A DNA stretch of 64,000 nucleotides from NCBI GenBank assembly GCA_030710605.1, contig CP092880.1, forward strand, positions 7,373,619 to 7,437,618. Reading direction: 5' to 3'. A model generated the notes under the pieces. It was not told the DNA's origin, made no database searches, and worked only from the letters and a program-made list of their open reading frames with translations. Below are positions 19,774-31,370 of this stretch, one piece after another. This DNA comes from Cordylochernes scorpioides. Lineage: Eukaryota > Arthropoda > Arachnida > Pseudoscorpiones > Chernetidae. Positions within the stretch are counted from its first letter, which is position 1, and each line of letters starts with the position of its first letter. The position numbers were made by a program, and so were the translations under genes.

Positions 19774-21880
19774 CTGCTTATCATAAAACAACTCGAGGAG
19801 CATGGAATCATAGAATTCGTGTAATCTTTAAACAAGGGGATAAGAAACAACAACAACCATGTCTATAAACAGCTCGAGGAGCATGGACTCATGGAATTGG
19901 TGTAATCTTTAAACAAGGGGATAAGAAACAACAACAACCATGTCTATAAACAGCTCGAGGAGCATGGACTCATGGAATTGGTGTAATCTTTAAACAAGGG
20001 GATAAGAAACAACAACAACCATGTCTATAAACAGCTCGAGGAGCATGGACTCATGGAATTGGTGTAATCTTTAAACAAGGGGATAAGAAACAACAACAAC
20101 AATGTCTATAAACAGCTCGAGGAGCATGGACTCATGGAATTGGTGTAATCTTTAAACAAGGGGATAAGAAACAACAACAACCATGTCTATAAACAGCTCG
20201 AGGAGCATGGACTCATGGAATTGGTGTAATCTTTAAACAAGGGGATAAGAAACAACAGCAACCATGTCTATAAACAGCTCGAGGAGCATGGACTCATGGA
20301 ATTGGTGTAATCTTTAAACAAGGGGATAAGAAACAACAACAACCATGTCTATAAACAGCTCGAGGAGCATGGACTCATGGAATTGGTGTAATCTTTAAAC
20401 AAGGGGATAAGAAACAACAACAACCATGTCTATAAACAGCTCGAGGAGCATGGACTCATGGAATTGGTGTAATCTTTAAACAAGGGGATAAGAAACAACA
20501 GCAACCATGTCTATAAACAGCTCGAGGAGCATGGACTCATGGAATTGGTGTAATCTTTAAACAAGGGGATAAGAAACAACAACAACAATGTCTATAAACA
20601 GCTCGAGGAGCATGGACTCATGGAATTGGTGTAATCTTTAAACAAGGGGATAAGAAACAACAACAACAATGTCTATAAACAGCTCGAGGAGCATGGACTC
20701 ATGGAATTGGTGTAATCTTTAAACAAGGGGATAAGAAACAACAACAACAATGTCTATAAACAGCTCGAGGAGCATGGACTCATGGAATTGGTGTAATCTT
20801 TAAAGAAGGGGATAAGAAACAACACTGTCTATAAACAGCTCGAGGAGCATTGAATCATGGAATTCGTGTAATCTTTAAAGAAGGGGATGGATAAGAAACA
20901 ACAACAAAAATGTCTATAAAACAGCTCGAGGAGCATGGACTCATGGAATTGGTGTAATCTTTAAACAAGGGGATAAGAAACAACAGCAACCATGTCTATA
21001 AACAGCTCGAGGAGCATGGACTCATGGAATTGGTGTAATCTTTAAACAAGGGGATAAGAAACAACAACAACCATGTCTATAAACAGCTCGAGGAGCATGG
21101 ACTCATGGAATTGGTGTAATCTTTAAACAAGGGGATAAGAAACAACAACAACCATGTCTATAAACAGCTCGAGGAGCATGGACTCATGGAATTGGTGTAA
21201 TCTTTAAACAAGGGGATAAGAAACAACAGCAACCATGTCTATAAACAGCTCGAGGAGCATGGACTCATGGAATTGGTGTAATCTTTAAACAAGGGGATAA
21301 GAAACAACAACAACAATGTCTATAAACAGCTCGAGGAGCATGGACTCATGGAATTGGTGTAATCTTTAAACAAGGGGATAAGAAACAACAACAACAATGT
21401 CTATAAACAGCTCGAGGAGCATGGACTCATGGAATTGGTGTAATCTTTAAACAAGGGGATAAGAAACAACAACAACAATGTCTATAAACAGCTCGAGGAG
21501 CATGGACTCATGGAATTGGTGTAATCTTTAAAGAAGGGGATAAGAAACAACACTGTCTATAAACAGCTCGAGGAGCATTGAATCATGGAATTCGTGTAAT
21601 CTTTAAAGAAGGGGATGGATAAGAAACAACAACAAAAATGTCTATAAAACAGCTCGAGGAGCATGGACTCATGGATTTCTTGTAATCTTTAAACAAGGAG
21701 ATAAGAAACAACAACAATGTCTATAAACAGCTCAAAGAGCATGGACTAATGGAATTCGTGTAATATTTAAACAAGGGGATAAGAAACAACAACAACAATG
21801 TCTATAAACAGCTCGAGGAGCATGGACTCATGGAATTCGTGTAATCTTTACACAAGGGGATAAGAAACAACACTTGCATG
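19774..21880 (+). repeat. 81-bp tandem array of the L-B LINE 3' end
   Basis: About 26 units of 81 bp each contain AAACAGCTCGAGGAGCATGG, TGGAATTGGTGTAATC, AAACAAGGGGATAAG and (AAC)n. The unit matches the last codons, 3' UTR and tail of L-B as seen in the single insertion at 42723-42983. The frame in each unit runs to the natural L-B stop (LEEHGLMELV stop). Two unusual units with CACTGTC and GATGGATAAG recur 728 bp apart (20823 and 21551), which shows a later duplication of a nine-unit block. Confidence 0.9.
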
Positions 21881-22012
21881 GTCAAAACTTCTTCATTCGG
21901 TAGTTCGATGTGAATTTAGATAATATCGTATCTAACTTGGAATGTATGCTGTGGGACCGTTGATAATATTCTTAAAAACTTCTAGATTCTTTTAACCTTG
22001 TCATTTCTTTCA

Positions 22013-22305
22013 TCTCATATTGTTACATTTGGACTTTTATTCAAATAAGATTCAATTAGAGCTGGGATCCCCGGAGTTGATGGGGTTGTAATATCACCCC
22101 CGCTCCTAATGACACCAGAGACAATTCCACGACCGCCGGAGGACATCCAAGTACAGACAAAGCGGTGACCTAGGTATGCAAATTTAATGTTATCTCCTTG
22201 TCCTCGGGTGTCTTCACTCTTATCAATCCAGACGACGGGTGTGAATGGGCGCACGCTAATGAAACGCCTGTTCTTTCTGACGTTGAAAATTGCCATCATC
22301 ACGTT
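22013..22305 (-). CDS. Candidate terminal exon of an unrecognised gene
   Basis: The minus strand has a plausible splice acceptor (ATATTTACAG, ending at about 22306). An open frame of about 97 codons follows, ending with TGA at 22015-22017. The peptide is of mixed, non-repetitive composition (RPFTPVVWIDKSEDT, then FAYLGHRFVCTWMSSGGRG). The segment is less AT-rich than its flanks. I recognise no family. An internal ATG-ATG near 22302 means it could also be read as a small free-standing frame. No AATAAA is close downstream. It could be a host exon or a fragment of an unrecognised mobile element. Confidence 0.3.
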
Positions 22306-22485
22306 CTGTAAATATTCCCCGCCCCGGGGTTAGCCAAACAAACTGCCATTAGCTCTTCGACCATTTATCCTGTCTTGACAGTTCCGATGTTGAGGAATAT
22401 GTTAGTTTCTAAGATGTTGGGGGTAAGATTCCTTATAATTAAGAGAGAGAGAGAGAGGTCACCAGAAATGGCCGTTAGCCGAATG
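22306..22485. other. Short unique segment with (GA)n
   Basis: A (GA)n run is at about 22443-22458. Nothing else is seen. Confidence 0.4.
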
Positions 22486-23193
22486 TATTGCACGTCGTCA
22501 TGGCGGGGTATTGGGTAAAGTTTTCAACCAGCAATAATCGTGTCTTGGAAGTTCCTCACTGACTACGATATCGCCTCTGCGCAAAGCTACCTACTATACA
22601 ATACTTACAATACTACAGTACTTACAATACTACAGTACTTACAATACTACAGTACTTACAATACTACAAAGACGACTACTACTACAGTATTGCACGTCGT
22701 CATGGCGGGGTATTGGGTAAAGTTTTCAACCAGCAATAATCGTGTCTTGGAAGTTCCTCACTGACTACGATATCGCCTCTGCGCAAAGCTACCTACTATA
22801 CAATACTTACAATACTACAGTACTTACAATACTACAGTACTTACAATACTACAGTACTTACAATACTACAAAGACGACTACTACTACAGTATTGCACGTC
22901 GTCATGGCGGGGTATTGGGTAAAGTTTTCAACCAGCAATAATCGTGTCTTGGAAGTTCCTCACTGACTACGATATCGCCTCTGCGCAAAGCTACCTACTA
23001 TACAATACTTACAATACTACAGTACTTACAATACTACAGTACTTACAATACTACAGTACTTACAATACTACAAAGACGACTACTACTACAGTATTGCACG
23101 TCGTCATGGCGGGGTATTGGGTAAAGTTTTCAACCAGCAATAATCGTGTCTTGGAAGTTCCTCACTGACTACGATATCGCCTCTGCGCAAAGC
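22486..23193. repeat. 202-bp tandem duplication, 3.5 near-identical units
   Basis: Units start at 22486, 22688 and 22890, and a half unit at 23092 ends at 23193. The three full units translate identically in one frame (MSWKFLTDYDIASAQS at 22540, 22742 and 22944), so they are essentially unchanged at the DNA level. Each unit holds its own shorter repeat ACAATACTACAGTACTT. The 202-bp period is not a multiple of three, so no long frame results. Confidence 0.95.
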
Positions 23194-23211
23194 GAGAGGG
23201 AGAAAGATTGA

Positions 23212-23292
23212 CATTTGACCACTTTTATTGACATCTTGTCAATTAGGCTTTACAAAATGAATGAAGAAGAGAGAGAGAGAGAGAGATTGAGA
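23212..23292 (-). mobile_element. LINE family L-F 3' tail plus (GA)n
   Basis: ACTTTTATTGACATCTTGTC on the plus strand is the inverted L-F terminal hairpin, as at 55900-55920. A (GA)n run follows at 23272-23286. Confidence 0.5.
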
Positions 23293-23393
23293 TTGAAACT
23301 GATTTATTACACAATGTCCATATAAGATTATATAAGGTTAAATACAGAATAAATATAAATATGAATAAATAAGACTATATAATGATAAATATA

Positions 23394-23532
23394 GTAGAAA
23401 ATACTACAATATACCTACTACTTATAGGTTTCTCTCTGTATTCTTAGTTCTCTTCTCTTCAATTACTCTGTAAACTGGCGAATCCTTCATAGGACGAGAG
23501 GTCCTCAATAAAGGCTTTTGTTGTTGTGTTGT
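23394..23532 (+). mobile_element. LINE family L-E 3' end with 11-bp target duplication
   Basis: TGATAAATATA flanks the insertion at 23383-23393 and 23533-23543; the site is AT-rich, so the duplication is only moderately specific. The insert ends with GGCGAATCCTTCAT, hairpin AGGAC-GAGAG-GTCCT, CAATAAAGGC and a (TTG)n tail. It matches 41-160. Confidence 0.7.
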
Positions 23533-23543
23533 TGATAAATATA

Positions 23544-24000
23544 CGAATAAATAGATATAAATATATAAAATAATTGATAAATATACATATATATATAATA
23601 TATACAAAGTCTTTATTGGTGGCGCCCAGTACGGGAAAGACTCCGTCACCGATGGACTGCGAGAGTTCACAGAGTGGGCAGGTCGATGTGATGGCTGGTG
23701 TTACCCACCTCAAGACCAAGATGGTACTTGTAGATGGTAGCCTTCGCCACACTGGTCAACTTTATTGCTTAAGGATGGAGGCCGACACTGAAGACCGAGG
23801 CCTGCAAATCCAGGGGCCCTTCGCAGGAGGCGAACACCTCTCGGAGCAGAGAGAGAGAGAGATATGTCTTTAGCAACCTGTTTTGTGTAACCATTCGTAG
23901 GAAAACAAGAAATTTATCATTTCTTCAAAGCACTAAAACAAACGACACCATGAATAGCTTGTGTTATATTAAGCCATGGAGACAATTTGTACTTACAATA
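23544..24000. other. No gene recognised
   Basis: The segment 23600-23870 is GC-richer, with frames on both strands but no motif. A (GA)n run lies at about 23850. Confidence 0.4.
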
Positions 24001-24056
24001 TAGATGGCGTCTAGTTTTGACGTCTATTTTGACGGGAGAGGCGACCTTTGTCTTTT
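24001..24056. mobile_element. Solo MITE end
   Basis: TTTTGACGGGAGAGGCGACC matches the right end of the MITE at 3281-3480. AGATGGCG lies just before it. Confidence 0.45.
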
Positions 24057-25471
24057 TATATCAATATCCTCCCGGAAAAATTTTCATATATATATTCAAT
24101 ATACAGTATAGCTTAGATAATTCGGAAACATCTTTAATTTGAATATTTATCTTGGTCCCTAGAATTTTCTATAAAATTGATGACGTCACCACGACCAGTC
24201 TACAAATATCAACAAATCAACCCAACTATCTACAGCTAGAGAATATCGAGCAAGCAAGCTAGGTAACTAAATAATGATTTAGAAAATGTAAAATGTAAAA
24301 TCTGTTTCCAAATATTTTCATTGAATATATAAATTAAATAATAAATTATTTCTTCGCCACAATATATAATATATTTATATAGTTTTGACCAAGGACTTGA
24401 TTGTTGTTGTGTAATGTAATCAATATATAGCGTGAGATGTTTTAGTTCTTATGATAATTCTGTAATAATATTATACAAATCTATAACATACAATCTCTTT
24501 TAATAGAAACTACACTACCTAGGTTTATTGAATATTAGGTAGAAGAGTACATAACATTTATAGGAAACTTATTTCGGTCCTATAATACTGCATATTATTA
24601 CATATGAAATGTTGAAGTACAATATTTTTCATTTATAGAGAAGCCTTTATGTGTGATAAATACGCACAATTTTATATCTTAATAAACAGAATAATTGGAT
24701 AAAAAAATTTAACCCATCGAAGTTCTCTATAGTCTTAAACGCCATTGAGATATTGTAATTGCAAACTCCATATTCAAATACTCATACCTTTTTCAGAAGT
24801 GATGCTTTAAAAGCTCAATTTTAAAGACAATACCTTGGGTTTAAATTTCATCATGTTAATCTTTGGATATAATATTCAAATAGATTAAAATCGCGACACA
24901 GACCTCTGTTATAACAGTTATAAAGGTAGTAGGGATAGAAGAAAGAGGGGGAAGCTTGTGAGATGGCGTTAGCCATGAATCATCCGACTACCAGTCCTTG
25001 CAACACTCTTCAGTGATTGCAACATTTTAATTCCTCTTCCACAATTTACACCTTCATTCGTCTGGATTGGTATTTCATAAGGTATCTACCTTATTTCCAT
25101 ATTGGTTTGACTATCTCTGATGTAATCATTCGATGTGATTAATTTACTTAGTCTACATGTTGTTCTAACTGTTGTAAATGACAATTTTGTGTACATATTT
25201 CATACGGTGTACATATTTCAAACTACTATTTCTAATTACTATATGCAAAAATTTGATATCGAATGTGTAATTTGCGTGCTTTCCAATGTTTAATTATGTT
25301 AATTTCACGATGATTTGTATATAATTTCAGATTTACATGTAATTATCCTAATTGTGGATATGGCGTGTGTTTGAAACTGTTAAATAAATAAAATAAATAT
25401 TGGTTTCCTCCTTCGTCATTTTCCCCCAGTTTATTGTTAGCAGTTTGTTAAAGCCGTTTAAAAACAAGAGA
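24057..25471. other. AT-rich sequence, no gene seen
   Basis: About 1.4 kb of AT-rich sequence without frames above 60 codons. The segment at 25320-25470 is partly repeated at 25760-25890 (TGTGGATATGGCGTGT and TATTGGTTTCCT), which brackets the MITE at 25474-25745. Confidence 0.5.
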
Positions 25472-25473
25472 TA

Positions 25474-25745
25474 CACCTATCCCCCGATTTACACGGTACT
25501 TGTTTTACACGTTTTCGCTTTTACACGGTTTTCCAAATAAGTTTTTTTTTTATCGCACTATACTAAATGCTACTGTGATTGAACACATGCGCTGTGTACA
25601 CATCTCACGAGGAATCCCGAGCTTATGTGCTGATTACATATTTTAACCTGTCAATGCATTTTATTTTTATTTCTGTGTACACCTATCCTCCGATTTCCAC
25701 GTTTTTCTCAGGAACGTATCTACCGTGTAAATCGGGGGATAGGTG
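25474..25745. mobile_element. MITE with CACCTATCCCCC ends
   Basis: The ends are CACCTATCCCCCGATTTAC and its inverted copy (GGGGGATAGGTG), flanked by TA on both sides. The 272-bp element occurs again at 56413-56694 and, in part, at 43810-43851. A short frame (MNTCAVYTSHEESRAYVL) is shared by both complete copies only because they are similar at the DNA level. Confidence 0.8.
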
Positions 25746-26269
25746 TAATTTCAGATTTATACACGCAATTATCCTAATTGTGGATATGGCGTGTCTTTGC
25801 AACTGTTAAAAAAATAAATAAAATATTGGTTTCCTTCTTCGCCTATTTTCCCCCCAGTTTATTATTAGCAGTTTGTTAAGAGCAATTTAAAAACAAGAGA
25901 TACTTTTTTTCTGGAAAATGTGTTTAATGAGGACATCAAATAAAGTATTTCTAAAGATTATTTATTAATTGGAAGTTGATTCAGAGAAAAAACACAATCA
26001 CATTAACCTATATTTCAACTCCCGATGTTTCAATGAATTCCTGTCATTCTCTTCAGGGGTTAAAATTAACTATAGGTTGATATGTCTGTGTTTTTCTCCG
26101 AAAGTATTTCTATTTATGAATTTCTTGATCACAACGTATTTATGTTTAAGTTTCTATTGAGGTACAATTTTAACATTTCAAATTGAAATCTATTTCAAAT
26201 CTCTCTAGAGATTTTTATTTATAAAATCATTTTATTAAGTTCTCGCTGAGGAAAGAAGACATTAATGAT
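25746..26269. other. AT-rich sequence, no gene seen
   Basis: The left part repeats sequence from 25320-25470. Short frames in the rest have no motif. Confidence 0.45.
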
Positions 26270-26715
26270 GATGTTGTTGTTGTTGTTGTGTCCAATGAAG
26301 AGCCTCAGATGTCTCCATACATCTCTATCACAGCAATGTTCTCTATCTTGGGTGTGTAAAGCTGCTGTTCTGGGTCCATGTCAATTTTCTGTTGTTGTTG
26401 TCGTGTTGTAATGAAGAGCCTCAGATGTCTCCATACATCTCTTTCAGAGCATTCGCAATGTCCTCTATCTTGGGTGTGTAAAGTTGCTGTTCTGGGTTCA
26501 TGTCAATTTTCTGTTGTTGTTGTCGTGTCCAATGAAGAGCCTCAGATGTCTCCATGTATCTCTATCACAGCAATGTCCTCTATCTTGGGTGTGTAAAGTT
26601 GCTGTTCTGGGTTCATGTCAATTTTCTGTTGTTGTTGTCGTGTCCAATGAAGAGCCTCAGATGTCTCCATGTATCTCTATCACAGCACTCTCAATTTCCT
26701 TTATCTTGGGTGTGA
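26270..26715 (-). repeat. Tandem array of L-A LINE 3' ends, four units
   Basis: Four units of about 105-120 bp each carry (AAC)n, the L-A stop and the TPKIVDIA...KID coding end on the minus strand. Plus-strand frames across the array are reverse-complement artefacts. Confidence 0.85.
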
Positions 26716-27065
26716 CATTAATGATAATATTTATAATCGAGTGTTATATTCAATGATCATAATCTAACTGTCTATTGATCTTCTGTTTTTCTCATACGGC
26801 TGACACTTAAAACATTGTTATCTCCAGAAACGTATTCAAACGACTATAAGTTATAACTGAAAGAATGACCATATTCTGCTGGTCAGGGCAAGCTAAATAT
26901 GTTTGACAATTATTATAAGGATGTCTTTCGATCACCATCTGGTGGGATGTAAAAATAATACTATTTTAGACCTTATGATTCTTTCTAATATTTAACAATT
27001 TTCTACTGCCTTTTCTTCAATGATAAATTAATGGGAGGGCCTGGCTATTAGGGAAGTTATGCTTA
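26716..27065. other. AT-rich sequence with a MITE fragment
   Basis: TTAATGGGAGGGCCTGGCT at 27028-27046 is the core of the foldback MITE family seen at 41661-41872. Confidence 0.45.
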
Positions 27066-27089
27066 TTTATTTAGGTTAATCAGTCCCAC

Positions 27090-28700
27090 GTGGGCCCTCA
27101 ACCAGGAGGATCTCTCCTGGTGGGCCTTAAACCAGGGGGATCAGTCCTGGTGGGCCTTAAACCAGGGGGATCAATTCTGGTGGGCCCTCAATCAGGGAGA
27201 TCAGTTCTGGTGGGCCCTCAACCAGGGGGATTAGTCTTGGTGGGCCCTCAACCAGGGGAATCAGTCGTGGTGGGCCCTAAACCAGGGGAATCAGTCCTGG
27301 TGGGCCCTCAACCAGGGGGATCAGTCTTGGTGGGCCCTCAACCAGGGGAATCAGTCCTGGTGGGCCCTCAACCAGGGGGATCAGTCCTGGTGGGCCCTAA
27401 ACCAGGGGGATCAGTCTTGGTGGGCCCTCAACCAGGGGGATTAGTCTTGGTGGGCCCTAAACCAGGGGAATCAGTCCTGGTGGGCCCTCAACCAGGGGGA
27501 TCAGTCCTGGTGGGCCCTAAACCAGGGGGATCAGTCTTGGTGGGCCCTCAACCAGGGGGATTAGTCTTGGTGGGCCCTCAACCAGGGGAATCAGTCGTGG
27601 TGGGCCCTAAACCAGGGGAATCAGTCCTGGTGGGCCCTCAACCAGGGGGATCAGTCCTGGTGGGCCCTAAACCAGGGGGATCAGTCTTGGTGGGCCCTCA
27701 ACCAGGGGGATCATTCTTGGTGGGCCCTAAACCAGGGGAATCAGTCCTGGTGGGCCCTCAACCAGGGGGATCAGTCCTGGTGGGCCCTAAACCAGGGGGA
27801 TCAGTCTTGGTGGGCCCTCAACCAGGGGGATCAGTCTTGGTGGGCCCTAAACCAGGGGAATCAGTCCTGGTGGGCCCTCAACCAGGGGGATCAGTCCTGG
27901 TGGGCCCTAAACCAGGGGGATCAGTCTTGGTGGGCCCTCAACCAGGGGGATCAGTCTTGGTGGGCCCTAAACCAGGGGAATCAGTCCTGGTGGGCCCTCA
28001 ACCAGGGGGATCAGTCCTGGTGGGCCCTAAACCAGGGGGATCAGTCTTGGTGGGCCCTCAACCAGGGGGATTAGTCTTGGTGGGCCCTCAACCAGGGGAA
28101 TCAGTCGTGGTGGGCCCTAAACCAGGGGGATCAGTCTTGGTGGGCCCTCAACCAGGGGGATCAGTCTTGGTGGGCCCTAAACCAGGGGGATCAGTCTTGG
28201 TGGGCCCTCAACCAGGGGGATCAGTCTTGGTGGGCCCTCAACCAGGGGGATTAGTCTTGGTGGGCCCTCAACCAGGGGAATCAGTCGTGGTGGGCCCTAA
28301 ACCAGGGGAATCAGTTCTGGTGGGCCCTCAACCAGGGGAATCAGTTCTGGTGGGCCCTCAACCAGGGGAATCAGTCCTGGTGGGCCCTCAACCAGGGGGA
28401 TCAGTCCTGGTGGGCCCTAAACCAGGGGAATCAGTTCTGGTGGGCCCTCAACCAGGGGAATCAGTTCTGGTGGGCCCTCAACCAGGGGAATCAGTTCTGG
28501 TGGGCCCTCAACCAGGGGAATCAGTCCTGGTGGGCCCTCAACCAGGGGGATCAGTCCTGGTGGGCCCTAAACCAGGGGAATCAGTTCTGGTGGGCCCTCA
28601 ACCAGGGGAATCAGTTCTGGTGGGCCCTCAACCAGGGGAATCAGTTCTGGTGGGCCCTCAACCAGGGAGATCAGTAGTGGTGGGCCCTCAACCAGAATGA
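27090..28700 (+). repeat. 30-bp minisatellite, about 53 units, open for 536 codons
   Basis: The unit is TGGGCCCTCAACCAGGGGG plus ATCAGTCCTGG, exactly 30 bp, so the array keeps one frame open with the decapeptide pattern VGPQPGGSVL. There is no ATG in that frame; the frame opens at a GTG. Variants fall into a few types (CTCAACC or CTAAACC, GGGGA or GGGAA, GATCAG or GATTAG) arranged in blocks of several units. Other frames are closed by these variants. Changes are often amino-acid altering, which does not suggest selection for protein. Confidence 0.9.
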
Positions 28701-29249
28701 CCGGTCCTATATGGGGCGGTCACCTCGCCGAGATGTCACAGCAGCATCTACTTACAGTCTAGACTTCAAGAGGTCAAGAAGCTCTGATCTCTAGGATCAC
28801 GTTGAACATTCTAAACCCAAAGAAAGATGAGCTAGACAGAGTCCTCCACCAGAATGTTGCTCCCGGCGTCCAGTGTCCGAGTTGGTGGATCGAACGAAGG
28901 TCCAATCACCGTTGATTGATACCTTTGTTGGTCTGAGTCACCCGCCAATTGGATTTGCCGCTCGCCCAAATCAAATAACGCTCCACATAAGTGGGTCATT
29001 AGACAGCACCTTACTTCCCTGCTAGACTTAATTCTTACCTCAACAGTACGGCTGATTTGTCTGGAATACTCACTCCATGGACTCAAACACCGAGTTAGAC
29101 CAAAGCCGTATCACCTTTCCTTTCTAACACATAGAATCACAAGTTTTAATTAACATTGAACATTTTGACAACACTTTTTAAAATTGGAAATTATTTCTAC
29201 TGACCTTACTGCAATGACACGAGGGATTCATCAGTAGTGAATATGCCTA
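28701..29249. other. Unique sequence with an unrecognised minus-strand frame
   Basis: The frame 28832-29086 (minus, 84 codons) has no motif. Base composition is moderate. Confidence 0.35.
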
Positions 29250-29345
29250 TGAACTGCACTGGACGACACGAGGAGATGAAGAGGATGGCGGAGGAAATAT
29301 GGAGAGACCATGTGGCCTCAGTAGAGGAAGGCATTGAAGGAGGAG
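29250..29345 (+). pseudogene. RTE-type LINE C-terminal fragment
   Basis: The plus strand encodes the pattern TGRHEEMKRMAEEIWRDHV, the same tail as at 15398-15622 on the other strand. It is a short relic joined to unrelated sequence on both sides. Confidence 0.55.
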
Positions 29346-29662
29346 GAACCTGCCTAGTGCTCTCTCCAATTTATTCTTCGGATCCTTCTACTGTTGTATT
29401 ATTCAGTTAACTTTCATAATATAATGCGGACTTGGTAAAGAATTAATCAGAGAATAATGTAGAATCGGGAACAACAACAATAGGCTATATAAATGGAAGT
29501 CGGGACATCTGGTGGTATACTTAACAGAATATATGAATCAATGAAATATAATTTTAAATAAAATATTTTTTATAACATATATATGGTTTAAAATTTAGTA
29601 CATTTTCCCATTCGTAACACACTCGACAAAATGGTAAAGGCTATAGAAGAGAATTGCCTATA
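29346..29662. other. No gene recognised
   Basis: AT-rich sequence with no motif or repeat partner. Confidence 0.45.
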
Positions 29663-29837
29663 CCAGGTATTAGCAACCTTTTTAGTCAGAAGATTCAAAA
29701 ATTACAATTTACAAAATTTCAAAGTTTTGAAAGAACTTCAATTTTTTTTCTTGCCAACACTAAATAGTACTCGCATAGAGTGTTTTGATTAAAAAAATCT
29801 ATTTATCTATAATAAAATATCTATTTATCCATATATA

Positions 29838-30000
29838 CAGTTAAACCTGTCCATAGCGCCCCATCTAAATAGCGCCTCCCTCTTTATAGCGCCCAATTTT
29901 AAATACGTAGTACGATGCGATATTTACATTGAAAGTGATCTCTCTATAGCACCCTATTTTGGTGAGTCCCAAGAGGGGGCGCTATAGACAGGTTTAACTG
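29838..30000. mobile_element. 163-bp TIR MITE (pogo-like ends)
   Basis: The ends are CAGTTAAACCTGTCCATAGC and its near-perfect inverted copy. The interior is noncoding. A partial copy is at 55820-55880. A TA lies on the left; the right flank is not TA. Confidence 0.7.
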
Positions 30001-30010
30001 GATTATATTA

Positions 30011-30093
30011 TGAATGATTAAAGCTTATTTTGTATCAAAAATATTTATTATAACTTCCAATATTTTTTATCCAAAATAAGCGTTAATCATTCA
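30011..30093. repeat. Short foldback
   Basis: GAATGATTAAAGCTTATTTTG is inverted as CAAAATAAGCGTTAATCATT around a ~35-bp centre. Confidence 0.6.
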
Positions 30094-30359
30094 AATTATT
30101 TGAAATGGATTGCTCGATTTTCAACATAGTATATTATTTGAAAAAAAAGTATAATATGTATTTTAACAAATATAATACTTATTATGTTAACTATCTTTTC
30201 TTCGGTTATTATTATTATTATTATGTATATATACATGCATAACTTTTAGAAGTTGCTAAGAGATAGAATCAATGCCTTGTTCTTGTGAATCGATTCAGAA
30301 CGATTTGTAAATGTTTTTTAAATAAATAATATTTGTGTATGGAGCTAAAGCGTCGCAGC

Positions 30360-31165
30360 TTATAGACAAAACTTAAGGAAGTTGTACTTTTTATCATGTA
30401 TATCGGGATTCAGACAATAACTCTGAAATATATTACAGTGATCTTTATTGAAGACACACGAGATAACCAAGTGTGTATACACTCATAGACAAAACTTAAG
30501 GAAGTTGTACCTTTTAGCATGTATATCGGGATTGGGACAATAACTCTGAAATATATTACAGTGACCTTTATTGAAGACACACGAGATAACCAAGTGTGTA
30601 TACACTCATAGACAAAACTTAAGAAAGTTGTACATTTTAGCATGTATATCGGGATTCAGACAATAACTCTGAAAGATATTACAGTGATCTTTATTGAAGA
30701 CACACGAGATAACCAAGTGTGTATACACTTATAGACAAAACTTAAGGAAGTTGTACCTTTTAGCATGTATATCGGGATTCAGACAATAACTCTGAAAGAT
30801 ATTACAGTGATCTTTATTGAAGACACACGAGATAACCAAGTGTGTATACACTTATAGACAAAACTTAAGAAAGTTGTACCTTTTAGCATGTATATCGGGA
30901 TTCAGACAATAACTCTGAAAGATATTACAGTGATCTTTATTGAAGACACACGAGATAACCAAGTGTGTGTATACACTTATAGACAAAACTTAAGGAAGTT
31001 GTACCTTTTAGCATGTATATCGGGATTCAGACAATAACTCTGAAAGATATTACAGTGATCTTTATTGAAGACACACGAGATAACCAAGTGTGTATACACT
31101 TATAGACAAAACTTAAGGAAGTTGTACCTTTTAGCATGTATATCTGGATTCAGGCAATAACTCTA
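30360..31165 (-). repeat. 123-bp tandem array of Tc1-like MITE ends
   Basis: TTGTAC anchors at 30382, 30505, 30628, 30751, 30874, 30999 and 31122 give a 123-bp period over seven units (one unit is 125 bp). Each contains ACTTATAGACAAAACTTAAG, ATGTATATCGGGATT and CTTTATTGAAG. It is the same unit as at 3600-4170 with five extra bases (GTGTA). Confidence 0.9.
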
Positions 31166-31206
31166 CGCAGCTTCACATCCAAAGAGCCGCATGTGGTTCG
31201 AGCCAC

Positions 31207-31370
31207 AGTTTGACATGGCATGTCGGGGACAAGGACTCCGACCTAGGCAAGATACTGTCCGTCTTCAGGGCAGAATGCCACCTTGAACGAGACGACATCC
31301 AGTGGGATTCATCTAATACTAATAATTAGCAATTTTGAATTTTTTATTTTGTTATATTTTCTTCAAATTA
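31207..31370. other. No recognisable feature
   Basis: Unique sequence with no supported call. Confidence 0.4.

Larger units (their letters stand above)
29663..31206. mobile_element. hAT-like MITE split by two insertions
   Basis: Three pieces (29663-29779, 30322-30361 and 31167-31206) align in order with the intact 207-bp element at 43484-43690. Shared blocks are ACAATTTACAAAATTTCAAA, TTTTCTTGCCAACA, AATAATATTT and CAAAGAGCCGCATG. The first break holds a TIR MITE and a foldback; the second holds the 123-bp array. CGCAGCTT occurs on both sides of the second break. Confidence 0.6.

Noticed and set aside
25579..25809. Frame conserved between 25579 and 56526
   Set aside because: It lies within two copies of a MITE. 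The similarity extends over the whole DNA element and into its noncoding ends.
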